This document shows, piece by piece, positions 7,651 through 14,525 of a stretch of 21,047 nt of DNA; positions within the stretch are counted from its first letter, which is position 1; every line of letters starts with the position of its first letter. The notes beneath the pieces were generated by a model. That model had not been told where the DNA came from. It saw only the letters and a program-made list of their open reading frames with translations, and ran no database searches. This DNA comes from a virus. A program made the translations under genes and the position numbers. Location: positions 1 through 21,047 of IMG/VR virus record IMGVR_UViG_3300025137_000371; one strand, given 5' to 3'.

Positions 7651-8115
7651 CTACACCCCCCAAACATATTTAGCTCTAGACATTGGCACTTCAACTAAGT
7701 AATCTTTTTTAGCATTTACATATGCATATCTGCCAGTGTCATTTACAACTGCAGTGTAAAGATCTTTTTGATTTGGTAAATCCATAAGCACAACATCTCC
7801 AATCATAGTTCCACCTAATGATTTCGGCTCTCCTAAAAAAGAAGCCCAAAAACCAATTAATCCGTTATACTTGTAAAATTTTCCGTCCAATCCTTTCATT
7901 CCTGAAGATAGTGATTTATATGCAGACTGTTCGTCTTTATACATACTTTTAAAATTATCCATTGGACCATAGCCAGTCATAGCTTTTATGCAATCAGAAG
8001 CAAAACAGAAACAATCTGTTTCACCCCAAATAAATTCATCTTTTTCATAATTATCAAATACCTTGTTAAGTTTATCTTGCCAATCTTTTTTCCTATTTAC
8101 ACTTTTAAATTGCAT
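7651..8115 (-). CDS. NlpC/P60-like tail assembly protein, probably lacking catalytic His
   Basis: This 154-residue protein has FIWGETDCFCFASDC at about 28-42. That is the Cys-bearing helix of the NlpC/P60-like proteins of tail modules (GTA gp14, DUF6950 type: WG..DC..F.AD). Cys35 would be the nucleophile position. GDVVLMDLP and YTAVVNDTG later in the protein follow the expected beta strands, but the usual GHV-type His is replaced and the whole protein contains no His. It may therefore be a structural tail-tip part instead of a peptidase. Its place between the gp13-like and tip genes is exactly that of GTA gp14 and lambda gpK. It starts two bases after the previous stop. Confidence 0.75.
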   Translation of the reverse strand: MQFKSVNRKKDWQDKLNKVFDNYEKDEFIWGETDCFCFASDCIKAMTGYGPMDNFKSMYKDEQSAYKSLSSGMKGLDGKFYKYNGLIGFWASFLGEPKSLGGTMIGDVVLMDLPNQKDLYTAVVNDTGRYAYVNAKKDYLVEVPMSRAKYVWGV

Positions 8116-8117
8116 AA

Positions 8118-8684
8118 TTATCTACCCCAAGATATTTCTTTGCTTTGTAATCCTGCAATAAATCTTAAGCTATCGTCACTAGACTGATCTATTTTTTGAT
8201 CTTCCTCTGTATATCTTCTGTTGCGTCTTTCTTCTAAAGCTATAATTCTATTTTCAACTTTAAGACTTACTACTAACTCTGAACCACCATCTGCTATGTT
8301 CATAGTGTCAGCTTGACCTTTATAAATAGTGAAAGGATCTGCGATAATAGTATCGCCTGTAGAGTTTTCAGACAAGAATCCCATGAATACTGTGACAGGT
8401 GAGCCTTGATAAGAATCTGTTAGCATAGTTCCTAGCAAAGAAGAGGGAACTCCTGATAAACTTAATTCTATTCCTGTTGCTTTTAACTCTTCACTTTCTT
8501 CTACACGACTAACTCCAATAAGATTACCAAGACCTGTATAAGTTTCTGAACTTATAGTTGCTTCACCTAAACCAGTCCACATCCTTAATGTGCCAGAAGG
8601 GAACTCAATCTTTACTGCAAAAAATGCTTTCACAGTTTCATTGTCTAATTCATTTGATATATTAGTTGTAAGAACTCTTGTCAT
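8118..8684 (-). CDS. Tail tip-associated protein (GTA gp13 / DUF2163-like)
   Basis: This is a beta-rich protein with SGTLRMWTGLG at residues 30-40, a YTGLGNLIGVSRVEES stretch, and a C-terminus D.SL.FI...KEISWG. These are features of the hub proteins found between the distal tail protein and the NlpC-like gene in GTA-type modules. The longest frame begins at a TTG (8702), but the ATG at 8684-8682 overlaps the previous stop as TAATG. The same arrangement is used by the tape measure and distal tail genes, so this start is preferred (188 residues). It is shorter than GTA gp13 (about 300 residues), so a domain is missing relative to that family. Confidence 0.7.
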   Translation of the reverse strand: MTRVLTTNISNELDNETVKAFFAVKIEFPSGTLRMWTGLGEATISSETYTGLGNLIGVSRVEESEELKATGIELSLSGVPSSLLGTMLTDSYQGSPVTVFMGFLSENSTGDTIIADPFTIYKGQADTMNIADGGSELVVSLKVENRIIALEERRNRRYTEEDQKIDQSSDDSLRFIAGLQSKEISWGR

Positions 8685-9301
8685 TAAAATGCCTGAGTGC
8701 AACTAAAAGAGAAACCATAATTACTTGTTCTGTTTGCAGACCAACCCATTGCATCTGCATCCATTCTAAATATAGCTTTTGTTCCAGTTAATTTAACAGC
8801 AGTATCATTAGCAACTGCAGCACTAAGTGCAGGCTCAAAATGAACTGTTGCTGCACCACCAGAAGCTGTCGCTGTTGCAGAAACTAAATGTAAGGTGTTT
8901 GCTCCGTCTGCACCAATCTGTATGTAATCACCTTTGATTATTGTTCCATTATTGCTAAATCCATCTAATGCAATTTGAGTAGCAGTAGCATTGGCTGCAC
9001 CATTTGTTAAAATTGTTCCTGTCGCTGTTCCTTGTAATTGTTGTCCATCAGGATCTCCAAGCAAGAATGTGCCTTTTCTACCTCTTAATTGAGTTACAAA
9101 GACTGACCAATTATTCCAATCAGATCTTTTCATAGGTGGCAATGTAAAACTTGCTCTCCAAAGTGCATAAGGAAACTCATGTACTTGTTGTTTTCCAGTG
9201 AATGGAGATATCGTAAATCCTGACTGTCTAATTAACTCAAAATTAGATTCAGTAAATCCTGGAGTTGTTGGTAGTGATAATGGATAGCTTGGATTTGACA
9301 T
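8684..9301 (-). CDS. Distal tail / minor tail protein
   Basis: This is a 205-residue beta-rich protein. Residues 10-40 (LPTTPGF, then SPFTGKQQV) and 72-86 (LRGRKGTFLLGDPDG) are a pattern I recognise from minor tail proteins encoded just after tape measures in marine siphoviruses. From about 90 to 180 an inserted beta domain rich in Thr/Ala/Gly (QGTATGTIL, KGDYIQIG) is present. It probably forms the ring joining tail tube and tip. The ATG overlaps the tape-measure stop (TAATG), and the stop overlaps the next ATG in the same way. It does not carry the GTA gp12 (DUF2460) motifs, so the exact family is uncertain. Confidence 0.65.
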   Translation of the reverse strand: MSNPSYPLSLPTTPGFTESNFELIRQSGFTISPFTGKQQVHEFPYALWRASFTLPPMKRSDWNNWSVFVTQLRGRKGTFLLGDPDGQQLQGTATGTILTNGAANATATQIALDGFSNNGTIIKGDYIQIGADGANTLHLVSATATASGGAATVHFEPALSAAVANDTAVKLTGTKAIFRMDADAMGWSANRTSNYGFSFSCTQAF

Positions 9302-11349
9302 TAGTTATTACCTAAAGCAGATCTAAATCCGCCACCTCTTTGTTTACTATCAGCAACTGCAGTTAAAGTCTCTCTCTTAATTAAAGGCATCATATTTAAA
9401 ATTTCTGCTCTTACTGTTGGTGTAACTCCAACTGCAAAATTATTATTCTGTACAACTGTAACACCTTGTCCGCCACTCATCATACCTTTTGAATCATTTG
9501 CATTTATTATACTTCCTGCAGTTCTTGGCATAAATATTTCTGGTCCTCTTTCACCAACTAGCATAGGTTGATTGCTACCAATAGCACCACCTGATGCAGA
9601 TGCAGCAATTGGAGTATCTGAGGGTACACCTATCGCACTTGAAACTCCTCCCATAATAGCATTTTTTATTTTATCAAATATTAACATTTTAAGTATAGCA
9701 ACAGCCAAATCAGCAATAAAACTTCTTAACATGTCTTTCATTACATCTTTTAAATTTTTAGTGCCATCAATAAGACCTAATATTGAATTTTCCATAACAG
9801 TAAAAGCCTTGTCAACTGCACTTTTAACCATATTATAACTTTTCTGAAGTTGCTCTGTTGCCATTGCATGTTTTTTAACTTCTTCAACCATTTTATCAAC
9901 TGCTTCTTTTTGACTTTTACTCATTGAGTTGAATAAATCGTTACCATCTTTGAATATTGTATTAAGCATCTTTTGTTTAAACTTTAATGCTTCTAATGCT
10001 CCACCAGTCTTTCCAATCTGAATCTGTAATGATCCTTGAGTCCTTAACAATTTTCTAGTTTGTTTTTCTAATTCAACTATAATTGGTGCTTTTTCTGGTG
10101 ATATGTCTATTATTGTTGCAGGTGATCTACCTATCTGCTCTTGACTTACCATTTTCAGCAAATTGTTTAATGTTTCTGCTTCAGATTGAAGCATTTTAAT
10201 TCTTTGAAGTCCACCTGTCAGAGCATTAGGCAAAATAGCAAGTTCACCAATACTCAGCAACTGATCTAAACCACTCATAGCTTGGATCTCATCAAATCTG
10301 TCTTTGGCTTTTTTTAATGCTCTTTCTTCTAAATCAAGTGATGCTGCATTAGACAATATTGCCTTGTCTATCTCTTTTAGTCTTTCAACCAGTTCCTTAT
10401 CAGTGAAATCTTCAAATTCTTCAACAGGTATTGCTCCAGAGAAAAAATCAAGCGTGTCTGCAAACCCACGCATAAGTCTAGTTCCTGCTAGAGTCTGTTC
10501 ATTAAATAATTGAATTTTTCTATTTAACTCATCGAAAGATCCTGCTAAAGTTGCTTTCCCTCCAGATCCTGCCATCATTTCAGCAACGCCACCTGCTTGT
10601 CCTTCAATTGATGCAAGTATCATATCCATAGCTTCCAGATTTCTTCCTGTATCGCTTAAAGCATTAATCAAGTTTTTCTGAGAATCTGTGAAACTTACAC
10701 CAGATCTTCTTAACATTGATAATCCTATTCTAGGATTCTCTAATGCTTTACCTAATTGCAATACTGCTGATTTTAAATCTGTGCCTAAGATTGCTGCTAA
10801 ATCACCTGCAACTGCCATTGACCGACCGAAAGCATCACCAGTTACAGCTTTGAATGTAAGCATAACACCTGCTGCATCACGAACTTGTTGCACACTAAAT
10901 AAAGTATCTCTTGCCATTCTTTTTGAGAAATGCTCTAATTGATCTGCAGTCATACCTGCAGCCATACCAGTAGACTGAACGAGTGCTTTAAATTTCATCA
11001 TCGCCATTTCTGCTCGCATCGTAGCACCAACGAATGTTTTGAACATTGTAACTAGTGCTGCCATAGCCAAAATTAATGCACCTGCAGCAAATCCTGCACT
11101 ACCCATCAAAGCACCGAAAGAACGCATACGACCAGCAATTGGACCAAGTGGACCTTGCATTGCAGCAGTTGCAGTTGCTGCATTACTCATTCTTTTTGAA
11201 AATGCTGTTGCTGATTTGCCTGTTTTGTCCAGGCTCTTTTTCATTTTAGTGGAAGAACTCTTAACACTTGAGTCAGCTTTTTTCATCTTGGACTCAAGAT
11301 CTTTGATATCTGCTTTTATCTTTACGACTAATTCATCAATTGTAGCCAT
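9301..11349 (-). CDS. Tape measure protein
   Basis: This 682-residue protein sets tail length. The N-terminus is coiled coil (1-60), followed by a hydrophobic segment (78-110). The conserved lambda-type tape measure region around 130-230 contains LFSVQQVRDAAGVML and the stretch GDLAAILGTDLKSAVLQLGKAL. Further coiled coil fills 310-530, with a second hydrophobic stretch at 545-575. Near the C-terminus is the VGERGPEIFMP signature typical of tape measures. At about 0.15 nm per residue it implies a tail of roughly 100 nm. The ATG (11349) overlaps the stop of the chaperone extension as TAATG. Position after the chaperone pair fits the general tail gene order. Confidence 0.92.
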   Translation of the reverse strand: MATIDELVVKIKADIKDLESKMKKADSSVKSSSTKMKKSLDKTGKSATAFSKRMSNAATATAAMQGPLGPIAGRMRSFGALMGSAGFAAGALILAMAALVTMFKTFVGATMRAEMAMMKFKALVQSTGMAAGMTADQLEHFSKRMARDTLFSVQQVRDAAGVMLTFKAVTGDAFGRSMAVAGDLAAILGTDLKSAVLQLGKALENPRIGLSMLRRSGVSFTDSQKNLINALSDTGRNLEAMDMILASIEGQAGGVAEMMAGSGGKATLAGSFDELNRKIQLFNEQTLAGTRLMRGFADTLDFFSGAIPVEEFEDFTDKELVERLKEIDKAILSNAASLDLEERALKKAKDRFDEIQAMSGLDQLLSIGELAILPNALTGGLQRIKMLQSEAETLNNLLKMVSQEQIGRSPATIIDISPEKAPIIVELEKQTRKLLRTQGSLQIQIGKTGGALEALKFKQKMLNTIFKDGNDLFNSMSKSQKEAVDKMVEEVKKHAMATEQLQKSYNMVKSAVDKAFTVMENSILGLIDGTKNLKDVMKDMLRSFIADLAVAILKMLIFDKIKNAIMGGVSSAIGVPSDTPIAASASGGAIGSNQPMLVGERGPEIFMPRTAGSIINANDSKGMMSGGQGVTVVQNNNFAVGVTPTVRAEILNMMPLIKRETLTAVADSKQRGGGFRSALGNN

Positions 11350-11573
11350 TAGTCAGGAAACCTCGTCATTAAATCCTCTAACTCTTCTGTTGTTACTGGG
11401 TTGTTATCTTTCTGACCAGCGTGAAATTCATTATGACAATCCATAGCAGTTTCAAATTGCTTATAAGTCATATCCCAAAATTCAGATGGTGGAATATGCA
11501 ATATACCGACTGCTATCCCATACCATCTAGAAAATGGTAAAAATTCTATTGGTCTTGGTTCTCTTCTTGATCT
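11349..11573 (-). CDS. Tail assembly chaperone extension (GTA gp10.1-like), made by -1 frameshift
   Basis: This 74-codon frame lies -1 relative to the upstream chaperone and has no usable start codon. It is closed by TGA just upstream (11585), and the first ATG falls inside the conserved core. The product contains FSRWYGIAVGILHIPPSEFW and ends with ELEDLMTRFPD. That matches the small GTA gp10.1-type protein, with its FW motif and DLM.RFPD terminus. Together with the slippery heptamer at 11579-11573 this indicates synthesis as a fusion of about 187 residues, like lambda gpGT. The extension would bind the tape measure, whose gene follows. An indel in the assembly is the alternative, but the heptamer being in the right frame argues against it. 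Confidence 0.78.
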   Translation of the reverse strand, partial: RSRREPRPIEFLPFSRWYGIAVGILHIPPSEFWDMTYKQFETAMDCHNEFHAGQKDNNPVTTEELEDLMTRFPD

Positions 11574-11911
11574 AAAGGGCTGTCACTTGCCTCTTGCAAT
11601 CCCATTGATGTAAGTAAAACATCTGAAACGATTGTTAAGCAGTTAGAAAAACCGTGCTGTAATACCATATTGCCAACAGCTTCGTAAGTGAACTTCCCAC
11701 CTGCACCTGTTAATGCTTCATGTAAAATAACAGTGACATTATTTATACCAATGTTACCAGCACCAAAACCATTAACTATTTTCATAACAGGCTCGTTAAG
11801 TCTTGCTTCTATATTAGACAGATTTTTAAAAGTTAATTTAAACTTTCTATTTTTACCTGCAAAATTATATTCTAAAGCACCTTCTATATTATCAAATTTC
11901 TCTTGACTCAT
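11546..11911 (-). CDS. Tail assembly chaperone (GTA gp10-like)
   Basis: This 121-residue protein sits between the tail tube and tape measure genes, the fixed place of the tail assembly chaperone. It resembles the GTA TAC family: a beta-rich N-terminus (NFAGKNRKFKLTFKNLSNIE), the turn to helices at about 35-60 and a helical C-terminus, then an acidic, poorly conserved tail (DQEENQDQ). The unshifted form is the gpG equivalent that coats the tape measure before tube polymerisation. The start overlaps the preceding gene by 20 bases. Its GGAG is about 13 bases upstream, so initiation may be weak or coupled. The tail residues after Leu113 are replaced in the frameshifted form. Confidence 0.75.
   Translation of the reverse strand: MSQEKFDNIEGALEYNFAGKNRKFKLTFKNLSNIEARLNEPVMKIVNGFGAGNIGINNVTVILHEALTGAGGKFTYEAVGNMVLQHGFSNCLTIVSDVLLTSMGLQEASDSPLDQEENQDQ
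11573..11579 (-). promoter_or_regulatory. Programmed -1 ribosomal frameshift site C CCT TTA
   Basis: In the reading frame of the chaperone the codons are AGC CCT TTA GAT, so the seven bases CCCTTTA form X XXY YYZ with X=C, Y=T, Z=A. Slipping back one base lets the tRNAs re-pair with CCC and TTT. The site lies inside the overlap of the two frames (-1 frame open from 11582, zero-frame stop at 11548). The zero-frame stop is eight codons further on. No strong downstream hairpin was found by eye. Confidence 0.75.
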
Positions 11912-12173
11912 CTTTAATTTCTATCTCCTTTTTCTTTTTTATTTTGTTCTCTTCAACCTTAACTATATCTAAAACAGTTATCTCTTCATGTCTAGATATA
12001 ACTGCTCTAATGTAAAAATCATCATTTTCGATCTTTACTTTATCATCAAGATTGTAAATTTTATCTTTATCATATGGTAATTCAATAGCACCAGTACCTC
12101 TATCGTGAAGAACTTTAGCCATGCCATCAATTTTAGTACCATTGATACTTATGGATTGTTTCATCCAGGGCAT
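11892..12173 (-). CDS. Unknown protein between tail tube and chaperone genes
   Basis: This is a 93-residue protein with no recognised family. The first 70 residues look like a small beta-strand protein (SISINGTKIDGMAKVLHDRG, then DKVKIENDDFYIRAVISRHEE). The last 20 are dense in Lys and Glu (NKIKKKKEIEIKDESREI) and probably disordered. A perfect AGGAGG lies just upstream of the ATG, so translation should be strong. The standard GTA or lambda module has no gene here, so it may be a tail-tube accessory or completion protein. Function is not assigned. Confidence 0.6.
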   Translation of the reverse strand: MPWMKQSISINGTKIDGMAKVLHDRGTGAIELPYDKDKIYNLDDKVKIENDDFYIRAVISRHEEITVLDIVKVEENKIKKKKEIEIKDESREI

Positions 12174-12197
12174 AATAACCTCCTTTTATGCTAGTTA

Positions 12198-12629
12198 CTA
12201 TGCAACTGTATGAGTAATTTGACCAGAAGACTCTAATGTTAAAGAGTATGTTTCTTCGCCATTGAACTCACCAGCTCTTTCATAACTTGTTATAATGAAA
12301 TTACCAACTATGTGATCACCATCACCAAATAGAAGTTTGTAAGATTCTCTAGAGCCTTTTTGTGCTCTTGTTCTTACTTCATTTTCTACTGCTGAGTCAG
12401 TGAAAACTCCACTTGCTGTTAGTGATAAACTTCTAACACCGCCACCTTCAAGCAAATCTCTTGCTTTATCAGCACCACCTGAAACAAGTGCAGCTGAGTC
12501 TTTTGTTGTGATGTCAACAAGCTCTCCGTTTATAGTCATAGATGTAGATCGTAAACCTGCTAATGTAGTTTCACTTCCACCTGATGGCGTTGTTTTGAGT
12601 AGCAACGCACTACCTTTTTGTGCAGCCAT
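12198..12629 (-). CDS. Major tail (tube) protein, TP901-1 / GTA gp9 type
   Basis: This 143-residue protein forms the hexameric rings of the tail tube. The N-terminus MAAQKGSALLLKT, the sequence AGLRSTSMTINGELVDIT (about 24-41) with KDS after it, the GVRSLSLTASGVF stretch, and the C-terminal NGEETYSLTLESSGQI are characteristic of the GTA gp9/TP901-1 tail tube family, and the length fits. It has the strongest ribosome binding site in the window (AGGAGG, 12641-12636, six bases from ATG), as expected for a high-copy structural protein. It is also preceded by one of the few intergenic gaps, which holds a palindrome and a TATAAT box. Confidence 0.9.
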   Translation of the reverse strand: MAAQKGSALLLKTTPSGGSETTLAGLRSTSMTINGELVDITTKDSAALVSGGADKARDLLEGGGVRSLSLTASGVFTDSAVENEVRTRAQKGSRESYKLLFGDGDHIVGNFIITSYERAGEFNGEETYSLTLESSGQITHTVA

Positions 12630-12635
12630 AATTAA

Positions 12636-12641
12636 CCTCCT
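12636..12641 (-). promoter_or_regulatory. Strong ribosome binding site of the major tail protein
   Basis: AGGAGG is complementary to the 16S rRNA 3' end and lies six bases from the ATG at 12629. It fixes the start and predicts high expression. Confidence 0.8.
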
Positions 12642-12670
12642 AGTGTAATTTTCGCTTATTTAAAATTTCT

Positions 12671-12688
12671 TTAAGTGTCCACACTTAA
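12671..12688 (-). promoter_or_regulatory. 18-bp palindrome upstream of the major tail protein gene
   Basis: TTAAGTGT-CC-ACACTTAA is a perfect inverted repeat of 8+2+8 bases in the 90-base gap between the tail terminator and major tail genes. As RNA it could form a short hairpin (about seven pairs with a four-base loop); as DNA it could be a dimer-binding operator. No T-run follows it in the transcript, so it is not a standard terminator. It may be an RNA processing or stabilising element for the abundant tail-tube message, which is inference. Confidence 0.5.
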
Positions 12689-12708
12689 TTTGGTTCTTTT
12701 TTTGGTAT

Positions 12709-12714
12709 ATTATA
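12709..12714 (-). promoter_or_regulatory. Possible -10 box of an internal promoter for the major tail protein
   Basis: TATAAT is read on the - strand within an AT-rich symmetric stretch. No convincing -35 element occurs 16-18 bases upstream. It lies just upstream of the palindrome and 80 bases from the start codon. Chance occurrence is quite possible in this composition. Confidence 0.25.
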
Positions 12715-12719
12715 ATATT

Positions 12720-13124
12720 TTAATCGTGAAGTATAGTCCTAAATCTTTGCACGCCATGATATGTAAGACCATCTGTTTCTTTTATAACATCGTGAAATTC
12801 AAATCTAGTATTTACATGAGTTGCACCACTAACTGTTAAAGCCACATTGTGTAAGAGTGTGTACATTCTAGCCATGATTTCTTTTGCTTCTTTTCTGCCT
12901 CTATTTCTAGAAAAAGTATGTATAGTTAAAGTGAATTCATTAAAATCTATGTCTTTTGAAGAAGAGTCATCTGTCATAGTTTCTTCACCAATAACTACAT
13001 AAGGGAAAGGAGTTCCTTGTGGGACGTGATCGTGAACTGTAACTTTCAGAGTATTAGTCAGAGTGCTATCTCCACTTAATTTACTATAAATAGATTTTTG
13101 TAATTCAAAACTGTGATCACTCAT
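12720..13124 (-). CDS. Tail terminator / tail completion protein (DUF3168-like)
   Basis: This 134-residue protein is of the DUF3168 type, which caps the tail tube and joins it to the head. Typical features are the N-terminal helix LQKSIYSKLSGDSTL, the segment VTVHDHVPQGTPFPYVVIGE (P-PYV-IG), the NEFTLTIHTFSRNRGRKE strand-helix, and a C-terminal RFRTI strand. The length is that of the family. The ATG overlaps the HK97 gp10-like stop as ATGA. The following gap with a palindrome separates it from the tail tube gene. Confidence 0.85.
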   Translation of the reverse strand: MSDHSFELQKSIYSKLSGDSTLTNTLKVTVHDHVPQGTPFPYVVIGEETMTDDSSSKDIDFNEFTLTIHTFSRNRGRKEAKEIMARMYTLLHNVALTVSGATHVNTRFEFHDVIKETDGLTYHGVQRFRTILHD

Positions 13125-13576
13125 TTAGTTGCCTGCTTTGTTGCTGATTTAATAGCTTTACTTATTCTTTGTTTTATTTTCTTTCTGTTCTTTTCTAAAG
13201 CAGGAAACATATATGGTCTTGGTAACATTTTGCTTGTTCCGAACTCTAGAAACTTACTATATGTTGAACGACTGCCTACTTCGCCACCCATGTTGTCATT
13301 ATCCATTTTTCTTTTTATGTTATTGGCTAGAAAGCCAGTATCAGATGCTGGTGGTTGCCCAGGAGCAGATGCTTGGTGAGTTCTTTTAGGATTGTATCTT
13401 TGATAAACTATTCCAGAAGGAGATCCTCTTTGCACTGACTTTTTAGCTTCTTTCTCAACATCTGCTACACTTTTAAATACTGCATGTTGCACTAGTTGTT
13501 TTCCTTTATCAGATATGCTTTTAATCTTCTTGCTTATTTCAATTTGACCTACAATGGTTGTTTTAATATTACTCAT
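13121..13576 (-). CDS. HK97 gp10-like head-tail connection protein
   Basis: This 151-residue protein carries the signature of the HK97 gp10 family, YSKFLEFGTSKMLPRPYMFP at 106-125, before a Lys-rich C-terminal helix. SAPGQPPASDTGFLANNI at about 70-87 is also typical (APG.pP...tG.L..si). Members bind the head-tail interface or tail completion machinery. It overlaps the joining protein stop (ATGA) and the terminator start in the same way, so the three are translated as a unit. High Lys content fits DNA or negatively charged interface contact. Confidence 0.87.
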   Translation of the reverse strand: MSNIKTTIVGQIEISKKIKSISDKGKQLVQHAVFKSVADVEKEAKKSVQRGSPSGIVYQRYNPKRTHQASAPGQPPASDTGFLANNIKRKMDNDNMGGEVGSRSTYSKFLEFGTSKMLPRPYMFPALEKNRKKIKQRISKAIKSATKQATK

Positions 13577-13932
13577 GCTGATATAGCCACATTCTCTTCT
13601 GCTTCAATTTTTAAAAATCTATTCTTCTCTTCTAAATTTAATATTGATCTTATATTAAACTCTCTAGAACCAAAAACTATTTTACTGGAATTAGCAATAG
13701 TTATATCATCACGATATCTTATAAATATTTCGTGTGTAATAGGATTTTCTATTTGCATACCTTGAGACCCATCACTAAATTGTTCAGAGCCTTTTGATGG
13801 ATTGATAGAAGCAAATACATCAGCTGTGTTGCTGTATGCTTGAGTAAATCCACCTGCACCATCACTTGTATTTGTAGAGTTCTGTATAGTAATTAGATGT
13901 CTTAGATCTCCTATTTTTGGTTTGTTTTTCAT
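13573..13932 (-). CDS. Head-tail joining protein (SPP1 gp16 / Phage_H_T_join family)
   Basis: This is a 119-residue beta-barrel connector. The N-terminus IGDLRHLITIQNST with DGAGGFTQAYSNTADVFASI after it (G.lrhrI.iq..t...d..Gg...w....dv.A.I) and THEIFIRYRDDI at 66-77 are the standard family motifs. It forms the stopper ring below the portal-bound connector. An AAGGAATAA ribosome binding site lies before the ATG. It follows three non-structural-looking genes that separate it from the gp6-like connector, which is unusual because these two are normally adjacent. Confidence 0.88.
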   Translation of the reverse strand: MKNKPKIGDLRHLITIQNSTNTSDGAGGFTQAYSNTADVFASINPSKGSEQFSDGSQGMQIENPITHEIFIRYRDDITIANSSKIVFGSREFNIRSILNLEEKNRFLKIEAEENVAISA

Positions 13933-14163
13933 TTATTCCTTTATGATTTTATCACAATGTTTAACACCTGTTTGGTCTACTGTCATTTTACATTTTTCCA
14001 AACTACAAGTATATTGCACTTGATTGCCAGAGTTTCGTTCTGCTGTTCTTTTTGCTTCTAAGCAAGTGCTTAAATTGTCTTGATGGTACCAACCTTCAAT
14101 ATTTCTATTGCCACCATCATAAACATATAAACTAAGTATAATAACTGTCTCAATTATTCCCAT
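13933..14163 (-). CDS. Small Cys-containing protein with hydrophobic N-terminus
   Basis: This 76-residue protein begins with a short hydrophobic segment (3-14, IIETVIILSLYV). It is followed by a polar domain with four Cys at 34, 53, 58 and 70, which suggests an exported or periplasm-facing disulfide-bonded protein. No family was recognised. It overlaps the preceding membrane coiled-coil gene by 14 bases and ends one base before the joining protein gene. It belongs to a three-gene insertion in the head-tail connector cluster. The general plan, a hydrophobic start and Cys pair, recalls the 71-residue protein at 2326-2541, though clear similarity is not visible. Confidence 0.6.
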   Translation of the reverse strand: MGIIETVIILSLYVYDGGNRNIEGWYHQDNLSTCLEAKRTAERNSGNQVQYTCSLEKCKMTVDQTGVKHCDKIIKE

Positions 14164-14524
14164 TTTGCTTATCCTCTAAACTTATTAGCCTTTCTTCATG
14201 AAACTGAATAGTCATATCATTTTTCAATATCATAGGCACTTCAGCTTCCATTTGCTCTTTAAGTTTCTCAACATTGCCTGATAGATATTCAACAAGCATA
14301 TAAAGTTCTTGAACTTGAGGACTAACCATATCACCTTTAGGAACTCCGTCTATAAATTCATTTGCAGCATCTAAGTCTTTTGTTATTAATTGCAACTCTG
14401 TTTCAATAATATTTAATCTTTCAATAACTCCAAATCCAAACCATGCACCGACAGCTACTGCACCAATAATAGTAATTAAGTTTCTCATTGGCATTGAAAT
14501 TGATGTATCTTCGCTTATTTTCAT
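14150..14524 (-). CDS. Membrane-anchored coiled-coil protein
   Basis: This 124-residue protein has one transmembrane helix at about 14-34 (LITIIGAVAVGAWFGFGVI). A mostly acidic coiled coil follows (34-56 and 70-96, with IETELQLITKDLDAANEF), and a Gln/Asn-rich end. With a short N-terminal tail, the long part could face either side; few Lys/Arg flank the helix to decide. Its ATG comes one base after the stop of the Cys-rich gene. The family is unknown. It is not a recognised virion part, and its place between two connector genes suggests an accessory gene such as an exclusion or envelope-modifying factor, which is inference. Confidence 0.65.
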   Translation of the reverse strand: MKISEDTSISMPMRNLITIIGAVAVGAWFGFGVIERLNIIETELQLITKDLDAANEFIDGVPKGDMVSPQVQELYMLVEYLSGNVEKLKEQMEAEVPMILKNDMTIQFHEERLISLEDKQNGNN

Positions 14525-14525
14525 G

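Noticed and set aside
8685-8702. TTG start giving a 194-residue gp13-like protein
   Set aside because: The ATG at 8684 in a TAATG overlap is the pattern used by its neighbours; the TTG would overlap the upstream gene by 19 bases and has no ribosome binding site.
11349-11573. Independent translation of the gp10.1-like frame from an internal start
   Set aside because: The first ATG falls after the conserved SRWYG...FW core and the first TTG lies within it; no ribosome binding site precedes either.
12671-12688. The palindrome as a Rho-independent terminator of the upstream genes
   Set aside because: The hairpin is AT-rich, has a tiny loop and is not followed by a T-run in the direction of transcription.
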